This document shows positions 25,865 through 35,641 of a DNA stretch of 64,000 nucleotides, piece by piece. Positions within the stretch are counted from its first letter, which is position 1. The number at the start of each line of letters is the position of its first letter. A model generated the notes under the pieces. That model was not told the DNA's origin, did not search any database, and saw only the letters and a list, made by a program, of their open reading frames with translations. The stretch comes from Methylotenera sp. (GTDB lineage: Bacteria; Pseudomonadota; Gammaproteobacteria; Burkholderiales; Methylophilaceae): the NCBI RefSeq assembly GCF_029946165.1, contig NZ_JAQSDZ010000026.1:52808-116807 (forward strand), given 5' to 3'. Made by a program: the position numbers and the translations under genes.

Positions 25865-27112
25865 TTAATGTGAGAAACCAGTTTCAACGCCAAACAACTC
25901 TAAAGCGCCATTCACCACAATTTTCGAGCCCTCGGCTGGGCCTTCATTAATCACAGCATTACCACTGCTAACCCGCTCTACGAATACGCGTTTGCGCTCA
26001 AACGCAGTATTGGTTTTTTGTGTATAAACCCAGCTTCCTCCATTAATATCGAATACCACAGCACTCCAAGGAATCGTCATCCTTTTTTGTTGTTTATTAA
26101 AAGTATTAAGTGAGATAGACACCCTTTCCGCAGGTCGGAAAGCTGACTGTGGATTTTGAATTGCATAGTAAAGATGTGCGGCGCTTGTAAGTGGATCAGC
26201 CGTTGGCGAGGTATTGATAGGCTTTGCCAAAAATGTTTTTGTTTCAGCACCCAATCGGCTAACCTTTGCATCAGCCTGTTGGTCAACTTCATTGACTTCA
26301 CCTACAGGCACTGGCACGCGTACCCACAATGTATTTAATACAGATACTTCAATAATTGGATTGCTTGCTGAAACCAATTGGTCAGGCACTGAAAAAATAT
26401 TAGTGATGATGCCAGAGTGAGGTGACTTAATATCGATTGGTGCAATAGTACCTGTATTTACAACTTGCTCTAGTGCGCTCTGTTTCGCTTTAGCAGCCTC
26501 TAAATTTCTGAGTGAAACTTCATTATTAGCATAGGCATCATCTACATTGCGCTGGCTGCCTACTATGTCAGACAATAATTTTTTTGCCCGCTTTAATGCA
26601 ATTTCAGTGGCATCCACTTGCGATTTAGCCGTATTTACTAAGCTATTCGCATCAGCCAATGCGTTCACCATGCTTGCACGTGAATCTGCTGATAATATAG
26701 GTTTAATTCTATAAAGTAACTGACCTGCAACAACTTTTGCACCAGGGCGTAGTTCTTGTTGAAAAGGTAATGCTAGTTTTCCAGAAATTGGCGCTGTCAC
26801 AATGGCTTTACCTCCAACTGGTACCATTACCTCACCACCGTAGTTCCTAGTTTCTGAAACCATTTCACGTTTAAGTAATGCGGTATCAATCCCTAATTTA
26901 CGATAAGACTCATTACTAACATGAACTATATTTAACTCACTTTCTTGAGTAACAACCTGTTTTGGTAAATGTTGATTGCTTACTTCACTAGGCTTAGTAA
27001 TCATTATTAACGAAACTACAATCACGCCTAATATTAAAAAACCTGCTAGTAAAATTAATCCAGCTTTCGGACTGTTTTTAAAAGAATCGAATGTAAATGG
27101 CTTGAATTCCAT
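25865..27112 (-). CDS. Periplasmic adaptor (membrane fusion) protein of the RND system
   Basis: The 415-residue protein has one N-terminal membrane anchor (LILLAGFLILGVIVVSLIMI, about residues 19-38), then a lipoyl-type and hairpin region (GGKAIVTAPISGKLALP, and coiled-coil ANSLVNTAKSQVDATEIALK) and beta-barrel domains. It joins the pump to the outer-membrane channel. It sits 2 bp after the channel gene, so the operon order is channel, adaptor, pump. No CusF-like metal-binding methionine clusters are seen. Confidence 0.88.
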   Translation of the reverse strand: MEFKPFTFDSFKNSPKAGLILLAGFLILGVIVVSLIMITKPSEVSNQHLPKQVVTQESELNIVHVSNESYRKLGIDTALLKREMVSETRNYGGEVMVPVGGKAIVTAPISGKLALPFQQELRPGAKVVAGQLLYRIKPILSADSRASMVNALADANSLVNTAKSQVDATEIALKRAKKLLSDIVGSQRNVDDAYANNEVSLRNLEAAKAKQSALEQVVNTGTIAPIDIKSPHSGIITNIFSVPDQLVSASNPIIEVSVLNTLWVRVPVPVGEVNEVDQQADAKVSRLGAETKTFLAKPINTSPTADPLTSAAHLYYAIQNPQSAFRPAERVSISLNTFNKQQKRMTIPWSAVVFDINGGSWVYTQKTNTAFERKRVFVERVSSGNAVINEGPAEGSKIVVNGALELFGVETGFSH

Positions 27113-27114
27113 TT

Positions 27115-28458
27115 TTAGTTATCTCCAAATTTATGACTAAGGCTGCGAGTTAACTCAGCCTGCTTGCTTATAAGGTCTGCCTTTAATTGCACTTCTCTCG
27201 TTTGTATATCTACAAACTGACGGTTTGCCTCTAGTGTTTGTAGATATGAAATATCGCCTTCTTGATACGCTTGCTCTGTGAGTTGAATGGTTTGTTCAAT
27301 AGACGGCATCAGCGTTTCTTGCAATACATTCCAATTATGACAAGACTGCTGATACTGAAGGTATGACGTTCTGATTTCTAGAACTGCTTGCTGCTTTAAT
27401 ACCTCAAGGTTTAGCTCGGCACGTTCTAACTCTGCCTCTGCTCTGTTAACAACACCTTGATTCTGGTTAAGGATGGGCACGGTCGATCTCACAGAAGGTC
27501 CGAGTGTGTGTCCGTTTTTTTCACCACTTGTGGCATCTGCTGACCCAGTAATTTTCAACCAATTTAAATTAGATAACTTGACCTTTTCTTTTGCAGAATC
27601 AATTGAAAATTTTGCGGCTATTATGTCTGGGCGCTTAGCAATTGATTTACTTAATAAGCTATCGACTTCTTCAGTTTGGCAAGCTGGAATCACATTCGCA
27701 GACAAGGTAATACTGCGATGCTTGTCAGAAATGCCAAGTAAATTTAAAAGTATCACTTGTTTTATTTTTATATCGTACTGTGTCAGTTCCCAATCGCGCT
27801 TTGCTATTGCCGCGTCGTTTTTAGCAATCAGTAAATCTTTACCATTCAAGTCACCGGCTTCTATCCTCTTAATAGATAATTCATAGATATTTGAACGTAA
27901 TTGACTAGAGGTTTCAGCTACACTTAAACGCTCCTGTGCCAATACTGCTTGTGCATAAGCTACCCGCACATCCTTAATGAGAGTTAGGCCTGATTGAATT
28001 AACTTGTATGTGGTTGCATCCGCTTCAGTCTTCATTGAGCGGATTCTAATAGGGCGTAACCAAAGCGCTTCCAAAGGTAAGTCAATGGCATATCTATAAG
28101 GCTTATTTGTTACGCCAAATGAAAAAAGTAACTCAGGATTAGGTAGCAAACCCGCATTGACTAAATCCGCTTTTGCTATTTTTAAATCAATTAATAACGA
28201 TTTAAACGCAGCATTATTATTTAATGCGTACTGAATAGCCTCTAACTCAGTTAGTGTGCTGCCGACCTTCAATTTGGAATCTATATACGTTATTTCAGAT
28301 ACACTCTTTTTATTTAACTGCTCGTCATATGCGATTATTTTTTGCTGTACTTTAGAGGCATCAGCTATTTCAGGAATAGATTGGCAACCAGCCAGTGTTA
28401 ATAAATTTACAAATAAAACAGCAGCGGTTTTAATCATCGGTGTAGATTTAAATTGCAT
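27115..28458 (-). CDS. TolC-family outer-membrane efflux lipoprotein
   Basis: The 447-residue protein forms the outer-membrane channel of the tripartite pump. It has a lipoprotein signal with the lipobox LAGC (about residues 22-25) and two repeats of long helices typical of the OEP family (ALNNNAAFKSLLIDLKIAKA, and later VNRAEAELERAELNLEVLKQ). It is the first gene of the five-gene operon. The start ATG has no clear ribosome binding site; an ATG seven codons later is possible. Confidence 0.85.
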   Translation of the reverse strand: MQFKSTPMIKTAAVLFVNLLTLAGCQSIPEIADASKVQQKIIAYDEQLNKKSVSEITYIDSKLKVGSTLTELEAIQYALNNNAAFKSLLIDLKIAKADLVNAGLLPNPELLFSFGVTNKPYRYAIDLPLEALWLRPIRIRSMKTEADATTYKLIQSGLTLIKDVRVAYAQAVLAQERLSVAETSSQLRSNIYELSIKRIEAGDLNGKDLLIAKNDAAIAKRDWELTQYDIKIKQVILLNLLGISDKHRSITLSANVIPACQTEEVDSLLSKSIAKRPDIIAAKFSIDSAKEKVKLSNLNWLKITGSADATSGEKNGHTLGPSVRSTVPILNQNQGVVNRAEAELERAELNLEVLKQQAVLEIRTSYLQYQQSCHNWNVLQETLMPSIEQTIQLTEQAYQEGDISYLQTLEANRQFVDIQTREVQLKADLISKQAELTRSLSHKFGDN

Positions 28459-28500
28459 TTTTGATCACATTTCTAACTAGAATGATCGCAATAATAAAGA

Positions 28501-28549
28501 TGGAAACTTAATGGAAACTTAAAGATTTAATAGTTTTGTTAAGTTTCCA
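28501..28549. promoter_or_regulatory. Candidate response-regulator operator between efflux operon and two-component system
   Basis: Two adjoining 11-bp direct repeats, TGGAAACTTAA at 28501-28511 and 28512-28522, are followed by an inverted copy TTAAGTTTCCA at 28539-28549. OmpR/PhoB-family regulators bind direct repeats with 11-bp spacing, and this is the divergent promoter region. Binding by the regulator at 28638 is inferred. Confidence 0.65.
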
Positions 28550-28637
28550 TTAAGTTAAATCTTGCAAAATGGCATTCTTAACTGAGTTTGTAACTGGCCA
28601 CTTTTTTTAAAATTAACGAAACATTAGGGATTAGGTT

Positions 28638-29303
28638 TTGCGAATACTATTAGTTGAAGATGATTTGATGATTGGGCAAAGCCTGAAAAAAGTATTGAAA
28701 ACGCATGTAGTTAACTGGGTAGAAGATACATTTGCTGCCGAGCGTACAATTGGTGTTGAATCATACGACCTCATTTTATTAGATTTAGGTTTACCTAAAC
28801 GTTCTGGCATAGAATATTTGACGCAATTACGCGCAACTGGCAATACAACTCCGGTACTTATCATTACTGCTAGGGATGGTATTGAAGATCGTGTAAAAGG
28901 TTTAGACAGTGGTGCGGATGATTATTTGCTTAAGCCATTTGCGATTGATGAGTTAGAAGCTAGGATTCGTGCATTAACAAGGCGTAAAGAAAATAGAAGC
29001 AATCCTGTAATTGAATATGCCGGCACTTCTTTAGATCCAGCATCTTACACAATGACATACAAAAATGTGTCAGAGCGCCTTTCAGTAAGAGCCTTTGGCA
29101 TTATGCAAACTCTTATTGAAAACCCAGGTGTAATTTTTTCTAGAAATCAATTAGAGGAAAAAGTATATGGTTGGAATGATGAAGTAGAGAGTAATGCTGT
29201 TGAAGTGCATATCCACATGATACGGCGTAAATTTGGATCAGAAATTATTCTGAATGTGCGCGGCGTAGGGTATACGTTTCCTAAAATGCAGACAACTAAA
29301 TGA
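28638..29303 (+). CDS. OmpR-family response regulator (PmrA/QseB-like)
   Basis: This 221-residue protein has an N-terminal receiver domain with the acidic pocket VEDD, phosphoacceptor D49 in LILLDLGLP and the conserved lysine in LLKPF, followed by a winged-helix DNA-binding domain ending in NAVEVHIHMIRRKFG and VRGVGYTF. The start is a TTG giving MRILLVEDD, the normal start of this family. It overlaps the kinase gene by 4 bp and is divergent from the efflux/eptA operon, which it probably controls. PmrA-type function is suggested by the neighbouring eptA. Confidence 0.92.
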   Translation: MRILLVEDDLMIGQSLKKVLKTHVVNWVEDTFAAERTIGVESYDLILLDLGLPKRSGIEYLTQLRATGNTTPVLIITARDGIEDRVKGLDSGADDYLLKPFAIDELEARIRALTRRKENRSNPVIEYAGTSLDPASYTMTYKNVSERLSVRAFGIMQTLIENPGVIFSRNQLEEKVYGWNDEVESNAVEVHIHMIRRKFGSEIILNVRGVGYTFPKMQTTK

Positions 29304-30631
29304 ACCATTCAATAAAGCGTTTTTTACTCATTTATATTTCTATATCTATACTGATTGTTTATGGGCTGATTAGTTGGGCGTCGTATTTAGTAAGTAAAAG
29401 TGAGCTGGACGAATTATACGATGCCAATTTGCAACAAGTAGCAACTGCAATTGCGGCTCAACACTCCGCAATTCACGACATCACTAATTTATATAATAAA
29501 AGTCAAACGGGTGTTAGCTCGGAAATTAAACATGAGCAGGAATTTTATGTGCGCGTTTTAGGGCAAGATGGCAACATGCTATACGTTTCTCACCCAGAAG
29601 CAAAAGTACCCACACCACATAATCTGGGTTTATCAACACAAGAGTATTTGGGTAAACAATGGCGTTTTTATTCAATTAAAATCAATAATGAAACCATCCA
29701 AGTTGCGCAATCTTTGAAGTTAAGAAAACTCACCATCAAAGAAACAGCTGTAAGCCTAATGACCTCACAGTTAGTATTTATACCTGTATTAGTCATATTG
29801 ATATTTTTAGCGATTAAAAAAGCACTAAATCCTTTATCAATAATTTCTAAGGAGATTGAGAGTCGCAAAAGTCTTGACTTACAACCATTTGCAAAAGAAA
29901 AAGTACCAACTGAAATCAAACCATTAGTAAACGCACTTAATATTTTTATGGGTAAGGTTTCTGACACTATCGTGTTGGTGAAACGTTTTACTGCAGATGC
30001 AGCACATGAGTTACGCACTCCAATCACTGCATTAAGATTACAAATAACATTGGTTGAACAAGCAAAAAATAAATCTGAGCGGGATATCGCAATCAAAAAC
30101 TTAAACAGTGGGATAGCTCGATCTGAGCAATTAATTAGTCAATTACTTACTCTGGCGCGCATTGAACCCAACAATCAAATTAGGAAAGTTAAATCAATTG
30201 ATTTTATAGACCTTGCAAAGGAAAGCATTCAAGAACTTTTACCATTAGCTCAATTCAAATCTATAGACTTAGGTCTAGTTACATCAGAGAAAATCGTGAT
30301 TAATGGTGTTTATCATGAGCTAAAAGTTCTGCTAAATAACCTACTAGATAACGCTATTAGATATACCCAAAATCAAGGTAAGGTTGATATAGCAATATAC
30401 AAAGATCAAAAAAATATTACTTTAGAGGTTATTGACACTGGGCCAGGTGTATCTGAAATCGATTTGCAAAATATATTTGAGAGGTTCTATAGAGGACAAA
30501 ATAAAGAGATGCATGGAGCAGGTTTAGGACTTTCAATAGTAAAAGAAATTGCAAATCAACACAAAGCAAGTCTTGAGGCATCAAACTTACCCTCTGGATT
30601 TAGTATAAAAGTCTCTTTTAATATCAAATAA
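29300..30631 (+). CDS. Sensor histidine kinase (PmrB/QseC-like)
   Basis: A 443-residue inner-membrane kinase. Membrane segments near residues 8-30 and 155-172 flank a periplasmic sensor region of about 120 residues. HAMP-like linker, then the H box FTADAAHELRTPITAL with H236, N box LLNNLLDNAIRYT, and glycine boxes IDTGPGVS and GAGLGLSIV. It should phosphorylate the regulator encoded 4 bp upstream. The sensor loop has no obvious metal-binding ExxE motif of PmrB, so the signal is unknown. Confidence 0.9.
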   Translation: MNHSIKRFLLIYISISILIVYGLISWASYLVSKSELDELYDANLQQVATAIAAQHSAIHDITNLYNKSQTGVSSEIKHEQEFYVRVLGQDGNMLYVSHPEAKVPTPHNLGLSTQEYLGKQWRFYSIKINNETIQVAQSLKLRKLTIKETAVSLMTSQLVFIPVLVILIFLAIKKALNPLSIISKEIESRKSLDLQPFAKEKVPTEIKPLVNALNIFMGKVSDTIVLVKRFTADAAHELRTPITALRLQITLVEQAKNKSERDIAIKNLNSGIARSEQLISQLLTLARIEPNNQIRKVKSIDFIDLAKESIQELLPLAQFKSIDLGLVTSEKIVINGVYHELKVLLNNLLDNAIRYTQNQGKVDIAIYKDQKNITLEVIDTGPGVSEIDLQNIFERFYRGQNKEMHGAGLGLSIVKEIANQHKASLEASNLPSGFSIKVSFNIK

Positions 30632-30947
30632 ATTTTGGGAATTCCACTACTTTAAATTGAGTGTCCGCATCGGGCCCAATACGGAAGTTCGTACTTAACC
30701 TCCGATAGGGCCGCATCTCTTTCAAAGCCTATCAAATGGACTCATTACTAATTTAAGACTTTACTGGTTTTTGTTGAATATATTTGTTTTGCTTTTTTAG
30801 AAGCCTCTTGGTTAAGAAATTGTCATACAAGTCGCAACTGACGTTTATTTATTAATAAAGTAAGTATGATGCATCGTACTCACTGTGCGGTAGCCAATAT
30901 ATTGATTTCTCCTCCTATTCTATTTCTAGATGTGAAGTACGCCATCA
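30632..30947. other. Intergenic region between two converging genes
   Basis: No gene is seen between the kinase and the converging cyclic-di-GMP gene. An imperfect hairpin with GGCCC/GGGCC and CGGA/TCCG arms spans 30673-30712 and could act as a bidirectional terminator. The remainder shows nothing I recognise. Confidence 0.35.
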
Positions 30948-33575
30948 CTAGCATTTTGCAAGCAATAACTCAAATTCTTCCAGCGGTACCGGTTTGCCAA
31001 ATAGGTATCCTTGATAATGATTGCAGCCAAATACCGCCAGTAAATTTCGCTGCGCCTCAGTTTCTACACCCTCAGCAATCACTGCAAGACCTAAACTCTG
31101 GCCTAATGCTATCACGGTACGAACGATAGCAGCATCGCTTGGATTCTTATGTACACTGCTTACAAAAGATTGGTCTATTTTTAACTGATCTAATGGCAGG
31201 CGTTTGAGATAAGACAATGAGGAAAAGCCTATGCCAAAGTCGTCTAATGAAAACTTAATACCTTTGCTTTTTAAGCTGTCCATTTTTGTAATGAGCGCTT
31301 GTACGTTTTCTATCAGCATGCTTTCAGTCAATTCCAGCTTCAGGTGAGAGGGGTCGGCCCCGGTCTGCCTGAGTACGCTAAGCACTTGTTCGACAAAATC
31401 GTGCTGGTGAAACTGTTTGGCACTGACGTTAACTGCCAATACAAGATGTCGGGTGCTTAAGTTTGACTCCCATGCTTTCAGTTGCAAGCAGGCTGCCTCC
31501 AGAACCCAGTGACCCATGGGCAAAATAAGGCCGGTATCTTCTGCGAGCGGAATGAATTCTATCGGGGAAATTATGCCTTTTTCAGGGTGTTGCCAGCGAA
31601 TTAAAACTTCAGCGCCAAAGATGCAAGCATTATTGTCCACCTGCATCTGGTAGTAGAGTTTGAACTGCTGTTCTGTTAGGGCGCGGCGCAGGTCAATTTC
31701 CAAATCCGAGTACATTTCAAGCTCTGTTTGGATGGAGGGGTCGTAGAAACGTATAGTATTGCGCCCGGCATTTTTTGCTTGATACATGGAAACATCTGCC
31801 CGTTTGATTAGTTCATCTGCCGTGAAGTCATTGTTGTGAAACAAAATCACACCAATGCTTGCCGTTAAGTGGTGGCTGTGGTTTTGTAAAGAATAGGGCA
31901 GGCTTATCGCATTCAATATTTTGTTGCAGATTTCTTCGGCTTGTGTGGCTGCCAGCACTGCTTGTTCACTTAATTCTTCCAAAATGATCACAAACTCATC
32001 ACCACCCAGTCTCGCCACGGTGTCGCCCTCACGCACACAGGAAAGCAGTCTGCTGGCAGCATCAATCAGCAACAGATCGCCGATGTTATGTCCCTTAGTG
32101 TCGTTGAGCGTTTTGAAGTTGTCTAGATCCATAAAAAGTAGCGCAACGTGCTTGCGGTGCCTGGTGCTTACGATGAGTGCGTGTTGCAGCCGATCCATTA
32201 GAAGGCGTCGATTAGGCAGGTTGGTGAGCGAATCATAAAAGGCCAGCAAGTGGATTTCGGCTTCATCTTTCTTATGTTGCGACAAATCCGAGTATGTACC
32301 GACATAGTGGGTAATTTGCCCTTTGGCGTTAGTCACGGCAGTAATGGTGAGCCAATCAGGATGTACATCACCATTCTTACGGCGGTTCCAAATCTCACCA
32401 TGCCAGTAGTTGTCACGGCTAAGTGCCTCCCACATCTGTTTATAGAACAATTGATCCTGTCTTCCTGACTCGAATAGGGTAAAGGTCTGGCCGATGACTT
32501 CCTCAGTACTGTAACCTGTTAAGCTACTGAAGGACTTATTAACACGTAATATGATCTTATTAGCATCTGTGACAATGATGCCTTCCTGTGCTTCAAATGC
32601 TGTGTCAGCAATGCGTAGTTCCTGCTCCGCCAATTTGCGGGCGGCTTCCAGACTAAAATTGCCGAGCGCAAAACTGATGTCTGACGCCATTTCAATCAGG
32701 AGGTCACATGCAGGCTTGTCAAAGGCATTTACTAAGTCAGCATACAGAACAAATACACCAATGATGCGACCATCACGATATAGCGGCAGTGAGGCTGAAG
32801 CGGCCCAACCTGATTTTTTGCCAAGATCGCGCCATGGTTCGGTTAGCGGGTCATTCATAAAATCCTGACACCATAATGGCTGCGCCTGACGCATGGCGGT
32901 ACCAATTTCGCCTGCTCCGAGTGAGTTATCTGGGTCAATGGACACTTCACGTTCTTGCAGATTTTCTGCACCTTCGCCAAAACTTGCAACAGGTCGCACG
33001 CGGAGCGTTGCCTCATCAACGATACCAATCCAAGCCATTTTCATGCCGCCAAAGGTGACTGCGGCATGGCAGACTTGCTGGAACAAGGCTTCTTCATTAG
33101 TGGTGTACACAATGGCTTTATTACATTGGCTTAATGCGGCATAAAGTTGCATATGGCGGTGTGCTTTAGCTTCTGCTACTTTGCGCTCGGTAATATTGCG
33201 AATGTTGCACTGAATGACCATGATACCTTCGCAGTCGTAGCTATTGCTGACAAACTCTACTGCAATCAGCGCTCCAGATTTGGATTTTAAAGGTAAGTCT
33301 TCATAACGAACATAGCCTTTTTCTTGAAGTTCAACAAACATTACCTTGCTTTCCTTCATGTCAACAAACGGACCAACTTCCCATAGTTTCTTACCCAAGA
33401 ACTCGGTGTGCGAATAGCCGAGCATATCGATCAGGTAGGGATTTACGTCTTCAATCTGGCCGGTTTCAGCATTAAGTAGCAAAATACCGTCCTGCGCAGT
33501 TTCAAACAGCCGCCGATAACGGCTTTCTGAGATACGTAGGGCTACAATGTTGGCATCGGCCGTCAGATTGGACAT
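30948..33575 (-). CDS. Soluble PAS-GAF-PAS-GGDEF-EAL cyclic-di-GMP enzyme
   Basis: This 875-residue cytoplasmic protein has no membrane segment. Domains in order: PAS (about 20-145), GAF (about 155-310), PAS (about 325-445), GGDEF (about 450-620) and EAL (625-870). The GGDEF domain keeps RLGGDEF and an RxxD inhibitory site (REGD). The EAL motif is EVL (GAEVLIRWQHP) and the lid motif is DDFGIGFSS, both near-canonical, so phosphodiesterase activity is likely but not certain. I chose ATG 33575 because CAGGAAAATC precedes it. It is transposon cargo and separate from the chromosomal GGDEF-EAL gene at 5195. Confidence 0.88.
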   Translation of the reverse strand: MSNLTADANIVALRISESRYRRLFETAQDGILLLNAETGQIEDVNPYLIDMLGYSHTEFLGKKLWEVGPFVDMKESKVMFVELQEKGYVRYEDLPLKSKSGALIAVEFVSNSYDCEGIMVIQCNIRNITERKVAEAKAHRHMQLYAALSQCNKAIVYTTNEEALFQQVCHAAVTFGGMKMAWIGIVDEATLRVRPVASFGEGAENLQEREVSIDPDNSLGAGEIGTAMRQAQPLWCQDFMNDPLTEPWRDLGKKSGWAASASLPLYRDGRIIGVFVLYADLVNAFDKPACDLLIEMASDISFALGNFSLEAARKLAEQELRIADTAFEAQEGIIVTDANKIILRVNKSFSSLTGYSTEEVIGQTFTLFESGRQDQLFYKQMWEALSRDNYWHGEIWNRRKNGDVHPDWLTITAVTNAKGQITHYVGTYSDLSQHKKDEAEIHLLAFYDSLTNLPNRRLLMDRLQHALIVSTRHRKHVALLFMDLDNFKTLNDTKGHNIGDLLLIDAASRLLSCVREGDTVARLGGDEFVIILEELSEQAVLAATQAEEICNKILNAISLPYSLQNHSHHLTASIGVILFHNNDFTADELIKRADVSMYQAKNAGRNTIRFYDPSIQTELEMYSDLEIDLRRALTEQQFKLYYQMQVDNNACIFGAEVLIRWQHPEKGIISPIEFIPLAEDTGLILPMGHWVLEAACLQLKAWESNLSTRHLVLAVNVSAKQFHQHDFVEQVLSVLRQTGADPSHLKLELTESMLIENVQALITKMDSLKSKGIKFSLDDFGIGFSSLSYLKRLPLDQLKIDQSFVSSVHKNPSDAAIVRTVIALGQSLGLAVIAEGVETEAQRNLLAVFGCNHYQGYLFGKPVPLEEFELLLAKC

Positions 33576-33972
33576 GATTTTCCTGTAATTAGGTGTCAAA
33601 AAAACACTGATAAAGGTCTTATTTTGATGTCAGTCTCATACTAAAACGTATACAAAAATAATTTCGTCTGTTTCCGTACATACCGATTATTTATTGACGA
33701 TCACTTCAGCACGTATTTATTATGTTGTAATTAAAACCCACCGGATTGCAGGGGATGTTTATACCAAAAACTTATTTTCCAAAAAAACAGGTTCTACTAG
33801 GTCTTACGTCAATTACATGATTTTGTTTCTAGTTTATTATCTTAACTAATTTTAAAAACTTCAGGAGCTTTTTTGTTTTGTTTTTAGCGAAAATCGTGTA
33901 TGGGGATTTTTACAATCAAGTATTCTAATTTGCGAATGTCTTTTGAGGGCCCTAAGCGGACCACCCAATTGT
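33576..33972. other. Intergenic region between the cyclic-di-GMP gene and ETF-QO
   Basis: I see no gene, repeat or clear hairpin in these roughly 400 AT-rich bases. The promoter of the gene ending at 30948 should lie in the left part. Short T runs near 33870-33890 could belong to a terminator of the ETF-QO gene. Confidence 0.35.
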
Positions 33973-35631
33973 TTACATTTTTGAATAACTTGGACCGCTA
34001 CCACCCTCCGGTGGCACCCAATTAATGTTTTGTGTTGGGTCTTTTATATCGCAAGTTTTACAATGTATGCAGTTTTGCGCATTAATTTGAAGTTTCGCAT
34101 CAACCTTATCTATTACAATTTCATAAACGCCGGCTGGACAATACCTTTGTTCAGGCGCGTCATATTCTCTTAGATTAATTGCAATAGGGACTGATAGATC
34201 TTTCATTTGCAAATGGCATGGCTGATTTGGTTCGTGGCTAATATTGCTTAAGTGGATTGAGCTAGACTTATCAAAACTAAAAATACCATCTGGCTTTTTG
34301 TAAGCAATTTTTGGCATCTCACTCGCTTTGCGCAAGGTTTCATGGTCTGCCATTTGATGTTTCAATGTCCAGGGCAGGTAAAGATTAAATGAGGCTAACC
34401 ACAGTTCTGCGCCGCTCATAATCACTCCAACCCAGCCACCAAAGCGGGAAATCAAAGGTTTAACATTGCGCACGGCCTTCAAATCGCGCACTAACCAAGA
34501 GGATCTAATCTCCGTTGGGTAGGCATATAGTAACTTGTCACTAGTGGCGTCACCAATATTTAAAATAGCATCAAATGCAGCTTCTGCGGCCAGCATGCCA
34601 GATTTCATCGCATTATGAATTCCCTTTATGCGCGGCACATTCACCATGCCAGCACTACACCCAATAAACGCGCCGCCTGCAAAGATGAGTTCTTGCCAAG
34701 ATTGCATGCCACCTTCGCTAATCGCCCTAGCACCATAACTAATACGCTTACCGTCTTTTAACAGTGCTTGCATTTTAGGGTGTGTTTTGAAACGCTGGAA
34801 TTCATCGAAAAGTGAAAGATGCGGATTCTTATAGTCTAAATGCACAACAAAGCCAACTGAAAGTAAATGCTCACCGTAGTGATAAATAAATGCACCGCCA
34901 CCAGTATCTGCTTTTAGCGGCCAACCCATACTATGTTGCACTAAGCCAGGTTGATGCTGACTTGCTGGGATGCGCCAGATTTCTTTAAAACCTAACCCGT
35001 ATTTTTGGGGTTGGGATTTTTTGCGTAAATTAAGCGTGTTTTCAATCACTTTGGTCAACGATCCACGAGTACCTTCGGCTATTAGCGTATATTTGGCATG
35101 TATTTCAATCCCAGCAACATAATTTGAAGTTTCTTTGCCTGCTTCATCACGTCCCATATCGCCAGTGATAATACCGATAAGTTGCTGCGCTTCATTGAAT
35201 AAAGGCGTTTGTCCACTAAAGCCAGCATATATTTCCACCCCTAAGTTTTCAGCTTGTAACGCAAGCCAGCGGCACAACTCGCCTAAGCTAATAATATAGT
35301 TACCTTGGTTACTCATCAGCGGAGGCATAAGCGGGGTTGGAATCTCCCAACTATTTTGCTCGCTCAAAAAACTAAAAGTATCGTGTGTGACCTTGGTGTT
35401 TAATGGCGCACCTTTTTCAAGCCAATCGGGTATAAGTTCATTCAATGCTATTGGATCTAAGACTGCACCAGACATAATATGCGCGCCTATTTCTGCGCCT
35501 TTTTCAATTACACAAACACTAAGCGCTTTACCACTTTTAATGGCTAACTGTTTTGCTTTTATAGCCGCAGATAGTCCCGCTGGGCCTGCGCCTACTATTA
35601 AAAGATCGTAATTCATTACATCGCGTTGCAT
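33973..35631 (-). CDS. Electron transfer flavoprotein-ubiquinone oxidoreductase
   Basis: ETF-QO passes electrons from reduced ETF to ubiquinone at the inner membrane. The 552-residue protein has the FAD dinucleotide fold at its start (LLIVGAGPAGLSAAI), the ETF-QO signature GAHIMSGAVLDPIALNEL and a C-terminal [4Fe-4S] ferredoxin region (CIHCKTCDIKDPTQNINWV). Length matches the family. Start is uncertain between ATG 35631 and ATG 35616, both with weak ribosome binding sites. It begins 10 bp after the LysR gene on the same strand and is divergent from etfBA, with which it forms a complete electron route. Confidence 0.93.
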   Translation of the reverse strand: MQRDVMNYDLLIVGAGPAGLSAAIKAKQLAIKSGKALSVCVIEKGAEIGAHIMSGAVLDPIALNELIPDWLEKGAPLNTKVTHDTFSFLSEQNSWEIPTPLMPPLMSNQGNYIISLGELCRWLALQAENLGVEIYAGFSGQTPLFNEAQQLIGIITGDMGRDEAGKETSNYVAGIEIHAKYTLIAEGTRGSLTKVIENTLNLRKKSQPQKYGLGFKEIWRIPASQHQPGLVQHSMGWPLKADTGGGAFIYHYGEHLLSVGFVVHLDYKNPHLSLFDEFQRFKTHPKMQALLKDGKRISYGARAISEGGMQSWQELIFAGGAFIGCSAGMVNVPRIKGIHNAMKSGMLAAEAAFDAILNIGDATSDKLLYAYPTEIRSSWLVRDLKAVRNVKPLISRFGGWVGVIMSGAELWLASFNLYLPWTLKHQMADHETLRKASEMPKIAYKKPDGIFSFDKSSSIHLSNISHEPNQPCHLQMKDLSVPIAINLREYDAPEQRYCPAGVYEIVIDKVDAKLQINAQNCIHCKTCDIKDPTQNINWVPPEGGSGPSYSKM

Positions 35632-35641
35632 GCTGTTACTT

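Noticed and set aside
30866..31129. An 87-residue plus-strand ORF after the sensor kinase
   Set aside because: Most of it is antisense to the EAL domain of the converging gene; its start lies in noncoding sequence without a ribosome binding site.
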